Shown: one piece after another, positions 10,870 to 25,800 of the stretch
Numbering within the stretch: the stretch's first letter is position 1
How the letters are laid out: each line of letters begins with the position of its first letter
Program-made: the position numbers and the translations under genes
Notes under the pieces: generated by a model
Told to the model about the DNA's origin: nothing
What the model saw: only the letters and a program-made list of their open reading frames with translations
The model's database searches: none
Assembly (NCBI GenBank): GCA_963854835.1
Contig: OY978528.1
Coordinates: 52,424,508 to 52,488,507, forward strand
DNA: 64,000 nucleotides
From: Megamerina dolium
Lineage: Eukaryota > Arthropoda > Insecta > Diptera > Megamerinidae
Reading direction: 5' to 3'

Positions 10870-13800
10870 CTGTCAAAAAATAAGCAAATCATAAAGTAAA
10901 TGTCGAAGTAACGTACTTAAAATATTTGTGTACTCACATGATGTCACACCAAAATTAACGTCCTTCATATTGGACGGTAGTACAGCCTGTGCGAGTGCTG
11001 TTGTTGCGGGATGTCCTGGAATCAAAGTGTTATTCGATGATGAACTATCCATCTCTTTGATAGGCGATAACAATAAAGTGCCTAGCACTTGCCCATCTTG
11101 GCTGATTAAATTGTTGTTGTTGTTGGTGCTTGTGTATGGAGGATACATTGCAGATTGTGTGCTCATTTGTGGTGAGGCAGCGGCCATAATGACGGCGGCG
11201 GCATTCATAGCTATGAGGGATGGTGCAGTGGAATTAATGAATAAGTGAGGGTGATACAATTGTAGGTAAATACGAACACTACTACTACGAGTAGGTAGTG
11301 CTATGAACATTGTGTGTTTAATTTACCATTTGCTTCGCGTTCAGCAGCAGTTTCTTTAGTAACATCGGGTGTGGGAATGCGTGGACGTGATTTTTGAGGA
11401 GCATTAGCATTGAGGCCATTGAGTTTGGAGCCTTCGTGTGTAGACAGGAAAATGAGTTTTTTGTGATGTCATTGAAGAGGAAAATGAATGTTATTAAATG
11501 ACAATTTTTATTAAATAGTTAAATAGAACAGAAAAACGAAGACAAAAACAAACATACACATTCGCAATAAACTAAAAATAAGCACAAAAACAACTTTTTC
11601 ACACTCACTCTGTTTAATTAAGTGCTTTTGGGCACGTAACGATTTCCGATGTACAAATTTCTCATATAAACTTGGTTTAGACTGTGATTGTTGTTGATGC
11701 TGATGCATCATTTGTTGTTGATGATGTGTTGTGTGCTGATGCTGTTGCTGCTGCTGTTGTTGTTGATGTTGTTGTTGAATTATAGATAATGGCGGTCCGG
11801 ATTCTGGACTAGAATAAACTGAATTCAATCGATTACGATTGAATGTAATGCCACCCGATGAGTATGCTGTCGATTGACTACGCATTGAACCCATACGTGA
11901 CAATTGTCGGACTAACCAATTGTTTTTACGTCTCTCTACCATTGGTGTATCAACGCTTTCCTGCAAATATACACACGAAAATATAGAAAACTAGTTTCCC
12001 GCATATGTTTGGGTTATAAAAATACTTACATAATCCGCATAGACATCATCTGAAAGGCCGCGTTTACCACTGCTAGGTAAAATATTTGCATACATTGCAT
12101 CCTCTTTCTTCACTTTGTATTTTTCTGCGGAGCCCTTTGGTTCATCCCGTCGATAATGTTCGGATGCTACTGTATAAGGCAAATCTTTGGGAACTACACA
12201 TTCCCAGTATTGATCACGTAAGAGCTCGGGATGTTCCTCGTGCATTTCATCGACAATCATATAAGCAGCCTTTAAGTAAAAGCAGAGAACATTTGTTAAA
12301 CATTTTCTAGATAATAATCAAACTGAAGACGAAAAACACATTTTAAAAATTTCAGATCTCGGGCTTCCGAGATGTTTAACTATTTATACCATATGACCAG
12401 TCAATCTGATTGTAAATTGTATCAAAATATATCTAATCTAACAAGGATCAGTAGTTTGTACGCAATAGTACCAAATATGACCAAAAATTTGGTTCAAAAT
12501 GTCCGTCTAAAATTTACGAAAAAATCGATAAAATTAATTCGCAGTTATACTTTTTTACACAGAGCTTGTTCTTTTATAAAGAAAACAAGATATAGATAAA
12601 TTAAATTTAAGAATAAATACTAAAGTTGTGAGCTATTATGTGAAAGTACCTCAATTTCTGAAATTTTAAAAGAGCCGAAATTAAACAGGTTTTATGTAGC
12701 GATAATGGTCACTATTTTGTGAGGTTTTATAAAAATACGTTTGAATCAAAAAATTGTAGGGATAGGCTGGGGTAAGTGTCTGCAAAGTGAGGTCAAAGTT
12801 ATCAAAAGAGGCAAACCAATAAATAGCCCTACAACTTCTAAGGAGTCGTCTCTAGAGAGATAAAATGTATGACCGAGCCTCATTGATTTTTGCTCCCATA
12901 TTAAATTGATGTGTTCATAGAATTGGCTCCCGTCGCTGCCAGGGTGCATTTAAAGAAGTAAGGTATATTACTGGCCCCGAACATACATATAATCTATCTC
13001 CACCAAGTACAAAATATAATTATTGGGTTGGCAACTAAGTAGGTGCCGGTTTCTGACCATACACATATTTTTGATACCTTTTGTCAATGTTATGATTTTT
13101 TTTTCTAACATTGATTAGCTGTCACATCTCACAAATGTTACAAATTGCACATATTTTTCTTTGAAGGTTGTAGTTTGGGCCAATTTGTATATGAGGGTGA
13201 AGCATCGGCAATTACTTTGGCAATTTCTTAGTTGCCAACCCAATAAAAATACCTAAAGTTGCGGGGTATTTCGCAGACTATCTGGAAAATCATTGCAGAA
13301 AGGTATTCATAAATTGGGGATCACTGGAACAAATGTATTGAGCTTTAGAGAGAATATACCGAATGAAAAATTGTTATAAAATTTTAACATATTTTTAATT
13401 TCTACTGAATAAATTTATTCAATACATAAATACTAAGTCTACATTCTAAAATTATGAATTGAAGAAGACAGTATTTTGACGTTATTCTAAAACAATATTT
13501 GTGTCTAGATCTATTTTTATAACTCTTCAAATAAACAGCAATTAATTTTAATAAGGCATGCACCTACATAAATAATAAATAACTTAACCGTAGTTGTACC
13601 TCGAGGTACCTATGAATATAAAAAAATGAAAGTTTTAAATTGCATTGGCACGTGTGTGTTTATTTTTTTCCCATTTTACTGCTTGCTGTTTTTATAAACA
13701 TCACAAGAATATTAATTAAAATTGACAACACACATAATAAAAAAGAAAAACCAAATGGTCTATATTGTAAACGAATAATAACAAACAAATATTATTAATC

Positions 13801-16800
13801 ATATATCTACATTCGTTTTTTTTTCACCTAATGTAAATCAATGGCGTTATGATAAAGCAAAAATGAATTAAATTAATAATAAAGAGATAAATAAAATAAA
13901 AGATCCTAGTCGTGAATAAAAACAAAAATTTAACAAAAAAAAAACACAAAGAATTGTTTAATGCCTTTTCTTTAACTTAAAAGAATTACAAAAAAAAAAT
14001 TAAATAAGTTGTACTGAAAAGTAAAAAATAAAAATCTTAAAAAAAAAAATTAAATTGCACTTAAAAATAGAAAACATCTTGAAAGCTAAATATAATCGGA
14101 AAACTAATGTGAAAATCCTTTCGAATACTCTCACTTCATGTAAATACCCATTGTCTTGCAAATGTTAAAGCAACGCATGGGGGGATTTCTTCAACAAAGT
14201 GATATTACATTGTAAGTGCAGCTTGAAAACTTGATTTATGACGTTTTTGATAACGTGTGGGAGCCATATGAGTAATTTGATGTTATTTTGTATTTTTTTA
14301 ATAAATGACTGGTATCCATTTTATTGTGAGATTCATAGCTACAACTGCTAGGTAGTTTTCTGCATATTCCATTACTAAAATTGTAACTGCAATTACAAAG
14401 CGAAATGTGTTAAATATTAAAAAGTCAAAAAGTTCTGTGATATATTCCTGTTCAAGAGCTGCAAACATTTTCTCTTTTCCTTTTTCATGCGTTAAAGTGG
14501 TAATCATGAAATTTGGTCGAGCTGTGCTACGCCTATGATGACATATTTTGCAATTTTTTTTTTGTGAATTTTATTCAGAGTGACTATTCCTTGTAAATTG
14601 ATACCATATTCATGAAAATCGATGACTCAGAATTTTGATTTATTTCCATTACTCGACGCACTGTGCTACGCCTAAATGTAGGCCAGGTATGTGAACATAT
14701 CGGAAAATATAATTAAATTCTTTATTTATGCGGAAAAAGAAGGGATAATATTTATTATTTGTTAAATTATGTATAAAACTGTCACATAGCTACATTGTAG
14801 AACACTTTCACTTCATTATATAATATGAAATAGGTTCGGAGATATTGGAACCCTAAAGTGAAATTTCATTTAATCAATATACGAAACAGTCAAATTGTTT
14901 AAAACCAAGATAAACATGTGCTGTTACCAAGAAGTTAGCTTATTTAACGTTGCAAGATTTGACCCTTCATAAGGAATTTAAATAAAAGCATTTAAAATAG
15001 AATTGATAAATAATAAATCAAAAAATTGTACAACAATTATAATAAATACATATTCCGACTTCAAACACTAATTTTGCTTGTACAACATATATTTAATATA
15101 AATATGTGGATACCAACATGTAGAACTTTGTGTTTAAAAACTTTAATTTTTGTTTTCAATATTATTCCAAAGCACCCTCTTAACTAAGATATGCATGAAT
15201 TTAAAAATATTCACGACAACAGATAATTAGCAGTCAAATATTTAAACAACAGCTTCATATTTAATATTATCAACACATTTTCTATGTACGTATTTGTTAC
15301 ATTTGTATTTGCACTCATAAGCCATAGGTAATTTGAAATAACATAATTGTTATGGTTGGTTAGCATAATTGGTTAGCTCTATCCAATAACTGCACGAGCG
15401 TACGAGTATTTATAAAATTATGCGTTTGATTTCGGTGAATGTAAATAATAGAAAAACTCGTTTTCATAAGACTTCATTAAATTAGACTTCACTGAGCTTA
15501 AGTTGTTCTTAATATCAAATGAATTTGATCGTAAAAGAAACCATCGCTCTCTGCACCATCAGAGGTTCAATGGTTAACTAGTAATTTACCGAATTCCGTT
15601 GTGATCGTACCATCGTAAGTGATGCCGAACGTTCAGGTCGCCCAAAAGAACTCGTCACGCCAGAAATCGACGATAATATCTGTTGAATGATATTGGACGA
15701 TAGACAAAGAATGAAAGCAAATGAGGTGGCAAATGAGACTGCAGTCATCTCAATTGCGTGGGTATATCATATTTTACATGAATATTTGGACATGAAAAAG
15801 CTATCCGAAAGATCGTTGCCTCGTTTCATCACATTTGACAGCAAAAGCAATCGTCTGACCACTTCGAAAGTGTTTATGAAATATTTAATCACAATCTGAA
15901 TGAGTTTTGCGCCATGGATGATACATGGATCCATTACAGCACATCAGAGATCAAAGAACAGTCAAAGTATTCGACTTCTCCGAAAGAAGGCCAAGGCGAG
16001 CCTGTCGGGAATCAATGTTATGGTGATAGTCTTTTGGATGCATGCGTTGTAATTTACATCGATTACCTTGAAAAGGGTAAAACGATCACGAAAGTGCTCG
16101 TCCACAATGACAACGTACTGGCACACAAGTTCGCAATAGCAATGGCAAAATTGCATGAACATTTTTAATAGTACATTTTAATATTGATTTAAATTAAAAA
16201 TTAAGTAGAAAAATATTTATCATCACCATCCTCAAGAACAACATTTGTAAATTACAATAAAATGAAAACCTCTGTTTCCAAAAAAAAAAATACAAACAAA
16301 CGAAAAAAAGGTTAAATCTGCAGCTCTATTCGTCATATTTTGCTTTGATTAAATGTATTTCAATGGATGAAATGAAGAAAACCAGTCTTTCGGTTACGCT
16401 TAATTACAACAATAAAATCTACGTACAATAGTATTGAATGTGTATGTGGTTTACGACACCAAAATCCGTTGTTGTGTTAGTAGTTATTGCAACTGCTGTT
16501 GCTGCTATTGTTGCTCGTATTGTTGCTGTTTCTGTAAACTGGTCAACATTTCTGCAAACTTCCATTTGGCAAGACAAAACCACCAGACAAGTGTTTATGA
16601 TAGTGTGTGTATGGTACAGGCGTGTTAGTTGCATTTATCGTTACACTTATTCGAGAATATATGTATGGGGTAGTAAGTTTTGTTTTTATTGTTTTTGGTG
16701 CTATTGTTATTTTTAGCACGTGCCACTTTTTTGTTTGGTTTTTCTTTCGACTTCTTGTTGCCAACTACAAGAATATGTTGAGATTTTGATGTGAGCAAAT

Positions 16801-19800
16801 ACAGATATACCATATTATCAATGGATACGTTCAAGAATGTATTTTCACAGTTGACCAAGATGATGATGACTACTTTGTAAAGTATTTTGTATAAAAAATA
16901 CATTTGTCTAAATCTAATTTAAATATGTACATTAATGGGTTTTGCTAATTTTTTTGAATATCAATTTAAAAGCAGCTAAATAATTCGCCATCCTTCACAA
17001 GATGAGGCTCTGAATTTAATCACCAAAAATAAATTAAAAACATAAAGCGTACCGTATTGAAAAAATCATTATACACATACAAATGTGTATGTACGAGTGT
17101 GACAATACTGATATTATATGAAATTAGAAATTGCGCAAACGTAGGTATGTAATTTCGTGTCTGTATTAAGTAACTTTTACGTTACGCTATCACCAAATAA
17201 AAACAAAAAGAACTCATTAACCTAAAAACCGAATCGAATAATTTTTCATTTTTATTATTGTTGTAATTGTAGTTTGTTGTGGTTTTTTGTCGGTTGTTGG
17301 GTTATTGAAATTATAGTTTCATACGAGTTAAACGCAAATTTGCGAAAAAGGTAATACCTTTATACAAATACCTACGTATTTATGATGTATATTGTTAGTT
17401 TAAACATTTTATGAACTGCTTAAGAACACCTACCTATTGTAATGCGGGTACAGACACTACTTTACATATGTTATTCATGTACAAAAGATAATCATTTCAT
17501 ACGTGGGAAATCCTAAAAGTATTTTGGAATATGATTTTCGTAAAACCTGTTCTTCCTTTGTATTAAAAATGTACACCCTTTGCAAATAAATACAATATAT
17601 GTATGTGTGAACTAAGAGATTTGTGTCAACTTCCAATTGCTTAATGTGCATTTTATTATATGCAATCATTTTTCCCCTCTCTCTCTTTTTAATATCATTA
17701 AATACGTCATTTCGCTTTAAAAATACTGAAATATGTAAATAGTTATCGCGTTTCAACTATTATATTTTTCTTTTCGTGTATAAAAGTTTGAATATATATT
17801 GTATTTCAATGCTTTAATGAATATAGCAAAATAAAAAAAAAATAAAAAAAAAAAAAAAAAAATAATTAAATATAAAAACAAGAATGATTATAACATGAGC
17901 ATTTGCATTAAAACGTCTCAATTTTTTTTTTGAGATATAAAAGGGGATTTTTTTTTTACTTTGACTTACTGTATACTATGTACATAAGCATTGTCATATT
18001 TTTATAATGTACTCTTAGCAATTTATCTAATTTTTTCCATTTAGTTAGTAATAATTGTTAATAAATTACACTACTCGACAGAAAAAAAGTACCTACGAGT
18101 AAAATTTTTTTTTTACTAAGTTTGGACAACTAAACAAGAAAATGACACTCATTTTTCCAAAGAAGCGTTTTCGAGATATTCCTGAAAAACATGTTTTTTT
18201 CAGATATTATCTTGATAACACTTTATCAGTACGCCATGATTTGCACGCCATTCGAAAGCTGTTATATTTTTCCTTCAGATGATATACAATTTGCGTCGAT
18301 TGATTAAAATTTGACAATTAATTTTTTAAATTATTTGATAATAACTCATTTTCAGTTGATCCACTAAAAAGTGCAAATCATCACGTTTTTCGCAAATATC
18401 TCAAAAAAGCTTCTTAGCTTAGCATCCTTGTTCAAAAATAGTTATAAGAAAAGAAGAATAGAATTTTTTATTTTATTGTACATTTTCGGAAGATGCGAAG
18501 CTGGCTGGGACAACTAAGTACTTAGGGGCTAGTTATGACAAATTTGGGTAAAGATTTTTCTTATTTTTGAAATTTCTCTACGAATTTCAGTATAATTGCT
18601 AAAAGAAAAATCGTAAAAATATATTTGAGTAATATTTTATAGTATATTAATTTTATAGTATATTAATTTCATTAAAAAAATATTGCCGATAATATCTTAT
18701 GGGAAGAAAAAAATATTATTTCGTACATAAGTTACACAAGTATACATGCTTCTGCACTAAAGCAATAAAAAGTTATATCTGAATTCCAATTTTCACTATT
18801 TCGACCATATCTTGATCAAAGAACTTCGAATCTGATTATAAAAGGTTTTAAAGTAAATAATTCAACCATGTCGGTGGACCATATGCAATGGACCCAAAAT
18901 TTTGCGTAGAAAATCTATGGTTAAAAGCGCATGTTATAAGTAATAATGTGAAAATATTAATTAAAAATAAAATTGGCAAATAACACCATAGTTGCACGAG
19001 CATTGCGTCTAGGGGTTTACGTTCATAACCGACGCTCATTATTTATGCTGTCATAACATTTCCCCCGAGCATGCTTAACCCATATTTTCGTCACTTAAGG
19101 GGTTATATACCTTTTTCTGGCTCAAAAAATCGAAAAAAAGTTTATGATTTTTTTTTATGTACATACTTTTAACAATTTTTCTGCAAAATTTCCTATAGAT
19201 CGGGGCACTAGAACCGAAGATACAGCCGTTCATAGCGCGCGGTATCCATAACTACCTAATGTCCACCTAAAACTTTAAACGCGATTATCTCGGAATCGCA
19301 TTTTTGAGAAAAGGTCATTGCGGTGAGCACGATATCTCGGTAACCACTACATCGCTCGATTTGAAATTTTGGCGGATTGTTTTTATATACAATAGCTAGT
19401 TCGTGAACGAAGGAATTTTATTTTCGAAAAATTTTTCTATTTTTTTTGGCCTCGAAAAATCGACTTTTATGAAAAAAATACCACTGTAACTGTAAAAATT
19501 TTGTTTTCGTAAAATCCTTCGTTCACGAACTAGGTAACACTATATACTAAAGGAATTTTTCTTTTTTTTCCATTTGAGCCGTTTCCTTGTTTTCATGCTC
19601 ACCGTTAGCCACTACTGAAAAAAGGAGTTCTGCGGAAAGGACTAAAACTTCCAGAATTATTAAAATTTTCACTCGAAATTTTATATGAATTTACTTAAGG
19701 ACACGTACGTTAATAAAATTTGTATTGTATTTGAATAAAACAATGGTAACATGCTTAAAAAAAATAAATAAAAACCCTGTATTTCTCTGGAGAAAAAGGT

Positions 19801-22800
19801 ATATAATCCCTCAATAAAGCTTCACTACAAATTTGACTTTTTTATAAAATTCGCTCCTATTGGTATCTCTAGTATTGTATAAACACAAAGTTTTATGCAT
19901 ACGATCTTAAATATAACCATCACAGCAGAGAAATAAAAGCCAAATATCATAGTTGAACAACTTTTGACTACAGTTAAATGCAGTAAATATTAACGGTATT
20001 GATCGAACATTACATGCAGCCCAACCCTATGATTTTGTTTTTTAAATTGAATTAACCTTCTGATGCTAATAAAATGCTACCTTAGAGCAATTTTCACTTC
20101 AATAAGAATTCGTCACTATTGTTATTTTGTAAATAGAATACATATGTATATTAAGTATATACTCGTATACTCGTATGTATGTTTACGTAATATTCAAGGC
20201 TTTAATTTTATACGAGTAGTAACCTATTGATGCCAATGACCATAAACAATTGCTACCTTGTAAATGTCAAAACATGGATATAATTGAAATTGCTATATGC
20301 AACTAGAAGGAAATAATTAATTTGAATATGAATTAAAATATAAAAATATTAGTATATATTAACATTTATATCGAAATTGCGATGCAGGGGTATTTTGCGT
20401 AAAATTCCTTCTAGCTCTATTTTCGCCTGCACGTATTTGTATAATACTCATATCAAAAAATTGAAAAAAGTACCATATTTTAATAGAATTGTTTGAACAA
20501 GTGTTCTTATGTGTGTGTAAATATTTATGTACATTTGTTTATTAAAAAAAAAAAAAATAAATAAAAATAAAGAAATAAATAGAAAATATTAAAATTAAAA
20601 CGTAAAAAGTGTTAAGTATAGTACCTTAGTATGAATAAATGTACACGCCATTATCAGAATTAACAAGAAAAATTTTGAAATAAAAATTTTTTACAGTGCC
20701 TAATATGTAGCAGGGAGACTGACAAATGTTGCACTCAGCAAGTCCTTTGAAATTTACGTGTTTGTGATTTTGCTTTAAATTGAAAATTTTGAAAAATCCT
20801 TCAGTAACTGAGGATGTAAAAGTTGAAGTGAATGACGAAGCTATTGCAATTTTGGATTGTGGTTTTTCTTTGTTAGGTGCAACACTTTTCAAAAACCCTT
20901 CTGTAACTACTTAGCTGAGTTGAAAATCGTAAATTTATTGACAAGTGTTTTTCAATATCTTCTCGGTGAATGGAAATTACCATAATTGTTGACAATTCAA
21001 TTGTACATTTAATGTTGTAATAAATAGAGAAAATAATAAAAATAAATACCTAATGACTCTAATGTGGTGTAAAGAATTGTAGAACTAATTTTATGTTTCA
21101 TTTATTTTCACTCAACCATTTGAATGAAAATGAATAAAAATGTCACAAATTCATTAAAATTTAGTGACAAGAGAAAATTAAGTAAATGAGCGGTCACAAA
21201 TTAAAAGTCATAATAATTCCGAGAATAACTCATATTAATATTTATTTGTGTGGTTATACATAATTCAATTTTATCACATGATTATTACTAGTCATATTCG
21301 TATTTAAAGACCGTTTTGATTTCGCTAACACTTTACAGAAGGATAGGAGAGGGTTCCTTATATTCTTCTGTTTTGCCGGGATTTCAAAGCATTTATAAAT
21401 GATAATCAGCATTTGACATATCGATGTATAACACTGTCAAATGACAGTTGCCATTTTTGTGATTTAGTTCAAAGACAATTTTTGCTAGTCCGAGGTTGCC
21501 ATTTATATAAAGGGTTTCAGTTCGGGCTAACCCTTGTGTTTTTGTATTTGCAAATCTAAAATTTTTTTTTATTAAAAATTACTCCAAAAGAATTTCTTTA
21601 GTTTATTTAATTTGAGATATTTTTTTTATCAAATACAACAAGAAGTGCTTCCTAGAAAAGCTCTGAATCGTTCATTTCTTAATATGTCAACTACCAGTAC
21701 TGGAGGTTATTTTACAAGAAACATTACATACAGTGAAGACGAACCTTCTAGTATTGTTGTGCATATTAAATTTTGGACAGTATTAGAAGGGACGTACGGC
21801 AGATCCCTTGTGACATCACTTTTTATTAGCCTTGTCACAGATATCTTTTTAGAAGCTTTTTCATGGCAAATTGTTACTGCTGGAAGAATTGCCAATTGCT
21901 TGCCGGAAGGTGGATATAGTTCGAAAAAAAATCTTTCGCTATTAAAGTTGTGCTTCAGCCGGGGATTGAACTCACGACCTACAAATCAGAAGGGAACGCA
22001 CAAACCACTGCGCTACGGCACTTGACACACAGTTCTCATTTATCCATTGACGCTATAAAGCTAGCTTGAGATAATATAATATTCATGGTATCCCAGTCTT
22101 GGGACAAAATGCAGATTATTAATGTTTTCAGTCCGATAAACTATTTATTCAACGCCCACTGTAGACTCTGGATAAATAAACATCTGAGAAAAGTGTTAGA
22201 AGTTCAACACACACCATAAATCCCAGTACAATTAAAGCAGATTTTAAGAGTTTCGGAATTTATACATTTAGTTCAAAAATTTAAATGATGGGGATATTGT
22301 ATTAGAAAAATTGTGTCCACAAGCGCAAAAAGGGAGTGAATACTTCTGGGCGAGACTGGAGTGCAAGTTTTGTTTCCGTTTGCTGCAGTCATCAGCATCC
22401 GTGTCAACAGCAGCTCCCCTTTAGCAATGCGCACCCTACAACCACCGCACAGCCGACTCAACGTAATGCCAACCGAGTACCTAAGAGCTCATGGAACGCG
22501 GGCATTTGGTAGTGCTCGACATGTCATCGGCCCATCCACCATAACTCTACGTCAGTGTTATGCAACAACTTTGGTGGATCGTGTCATCTTAGGCTCTTTT
22601 GCGGGCTCCGCAACCATAGAGATTGGGACACGAGCTTTGGTGCTGAATGCTGTAGATTGCAGCCCTCACCCCAACAACCACAACATTTCCGAGTGACTCA
22701 ATCGGTAAATTCTCGATCTCCAGGATCGCGCGCTTCGGCTGATGCTTAAACTCCAGCTACAGCAATTATCTTCTGCCGCTCAGCCACCTCAGCTTCTGTT

Positions 22801-25800
22801 TTCTACGTCGCCCCGCTGCTAACATCTACTCGTGGATCACTCCACCGCGCTATTAAGGTCATGCAGTTAAATTGCAACGGTCTTAGATTGAAGATAGTGG
22901 AGGTTACCGATTACATGGATCGGCATCATCGCTGCAGTCCAGGAGACCAAGCTTTCGGCGAGTGTTCCCCCCTCCCCACATACCTGCTTCAACATCATTA
23001 GAAAGGACCGAGACAGGGGAAGAGGGAGAGGCTTAGTGTTAATTACGGTTAACACTGGTAAGTCCCACCTCGAAATAATCAACATCTACATCCTTCCACC
23101 ACCGAGCTATAGTGCGGGCTATCTCCCATATTCATTCTCTGCTGAAGATTTGCGACGGAAACCTTGGAACGGAAGCTTTAGAACCTTGCCCAATTGCACC
23201 AGGCGCCTGTAAACTGTTCCATGTGATGAATTTAACTTTCTCTCCTTCATATCGACTGTCAAACTTGGCTCAGCTTTCACGAGTTCCAGCAAGGCGTCGA
23301 GTCAAAGACCTCAGAACGACCAGGGTGTGGGACACCCTCAACGTCACAATCACCACTTTGGAATTTGAAAAACCACTTTTGCGCAGTCCTTACACTCACG
23401 GTAATCTCCCCATTAGCTGCGTTTATTTTTGCAGCAGCAGTTGTGGCATTTTTTCCACTTTTATAAAAAAAAAACACAAAATATGCCTCTTATACTCGTT
23501 CGAAGATTCCATTTTAATTTTTAACAACGCGTGCTTCTATCCGCGATTAAAATCACTTGTTGAATGCGCAATACATCACAGAAAATAAAAACAGTTCCGC
23601 TATCTCCCACGAATCATATTTTGTATGCCAAAAGAGCCTACTGTGAAACTAATGAAAAACAACGCATGAACTTATGGACTGACCTGATATTTAGTAACAT
23701 TTAGTAAATGCAAATATTTTCCAGCATATTATTTAGAGCTGTCATATATATAAACAAACAAAAAATATCTTACCTTAATGTGACGATCAATAAGCCAGTT
23801 CAATTCAATGTCATCATCATCTTCACCAAATGGATTAATTAATACTTCGGCAACTTTAAGCCAACCGACATAAAAAGTGAACTGTATTGAAAAATATATT
23901 AAAAATATAAATTTAATACACAATTAAATTAAATATATCGATCTGAAATAGTAATTATAAAAATATATATGAGATTGGATAAGAGAAATGAGAAAGCTAA
24001 ATAAATAAAATTTTAATTAAAATAGAAATAAACATAAAATTTATGACCAGGTTCACAAGGTAAGTTCTAGGAAAGTATGATATGGCAACCTCATAATTGT
24101 GTATGCTATTTTAATATACAGTAATTACAATCAATCGGATACTGTGTTATGACACCTTGGAATTACCTAAATATAGTTTTGATTTCTTGTGTGCGTAATA
24201 TACATATCTGTTATTATCTGACCTGGACAGAAGACTAAATTGGAATTCCCACCTAAGCTACACGCTAAATAAGGCGACTAAAGTTATGTGGACTTGCAAA
24301 CGAATTTTTGGCAAAACATGGGGTCTATCACCGAAAATAGTTTTCTGAATGTACACCACCATGGTTAGGCCAATTGTAAACTATCAGCAATCCGTGAATG
24401 CAATAAACTTCAAAGACCGGCGTGTCTATCTCTAGAGGCTCTGGTAGGACTCCTACCGCTTAACATTCATATTCAAAAATCAGCAGCGTTTGCCATCAGC
24501 CATTCGCATGAACCTTTTCCACAGTTCAACTTCGAGTTCAAGTGGAAGCGAAACAATTATAAAAAATATACCCAATATAGAAATTTGCTCTAACACAGAT
24601 TCCTCAGGACTATCCTCTAACACGGAGTGTAGACTCTGTCTGGAGGAGGATGAAACATCAATGTCCGGCCTTGGCCAGACTACGCCTCAAACACTTTCAG
24701 CTGAGTGTCCCAACACCAGCTTCAATCATCAAAAGATCGACAAAATCAATTCTATCCTTTATTAAAAAGGTAGAGGAGATTCTAGTGTCATAGACGGGAT
24801 TGGGTACAAAAGATCTCGTTTGGTGGCAGTGCCCGTAACACTTGTGGTTGGCCCCCAGAAGTATCACCTATAGGGCTCATATCCTCTAACATTTCTTGAT
24901 CTGATTTCGCGTGGTCCACTTGGTGATCAAGGATTATGTCCTTGTTGCAACGTCACGATCTAGGACAGTGGATGAATGTGAGGGCACAAAATATTTAATT
25001 TTTCACTTTACAAATGTAGTACAATATTTTAAGAAAAGAAATACAAAATAAAAAAGGGCAAGAAAAATGCCACATTTTTTATGAGAATATAAAACTTCAT
25101 TCGAATTTCGTTTCCCCATTGCATATATAACATCTCTGTCTCTATCTCTCTCTCTCTCTCCCTCTTTCTCTAAAACAAACGTTCGCAAATATATGAAGGT
25201 ATTTATTTATAACTGTAACTAAGTATTACTGCATATTGTATAAATTTAAGTCAAGTAAAATTGTATCAATTTCATTGTCTAAATACGCAAAAAATGTAAA
25301 AGCCCTTAAACCGCATATATTTTACAATTGTTGACATTTCAGTTGATATTTTATAAATCTGCGGTTTTTAATAGATTTCCAAACACAATATTTAAATATA
25401 ATTTTTTCTACTGATTCTCTTCGGCACTTTTACATTTGTCACTCATACAATATATTAAACCGCAGCAATTGTAATTATATGATGAAATGATGCAAGACAC
25501 TTAATAGACGATAAGTACGTAATAATACAAGTACAAAAAGATTTAAAAAAAAAGCTCCTTACAGTCGGCTGGGGCCGACCAAATTATACCCTGCATATGT
25601 AGAGGTATATATAAAAAGTTTGCTCGTATATCCATCCTTTTCTTCCACTACTTTGTATAGGACCTACATTAAGAAGCAGGCGTACCTCACCAATTTTGGA
25701 GGATCAATTTCTGCCTATAATACTAAACTACATAGGTTGAAATGGGTTGACCTAGGCGTATTAATTAGTAAGTTATGGTTGTTTTAATGTTTAAGATAAA

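Noticed and set aside
10356..11248. Plus-strand ORFs at 10356-10757 and 10928-11248 as genes
   Set aside because: They are antisense shadows of Best2 exons 10 and 11, whose low-complexity codons keep the opposite strand open.
16434..16903. Overlapping ORFs on both strands
   Set aside because: Created by GTT/GCT-rich and T-rich low complexity; no domain, no splice context.
21612..22025. 137-codon plus-strand gene
   Set aside because: It lies mostly in SINE copy 2 read backwards; the protein has no recognisable content.
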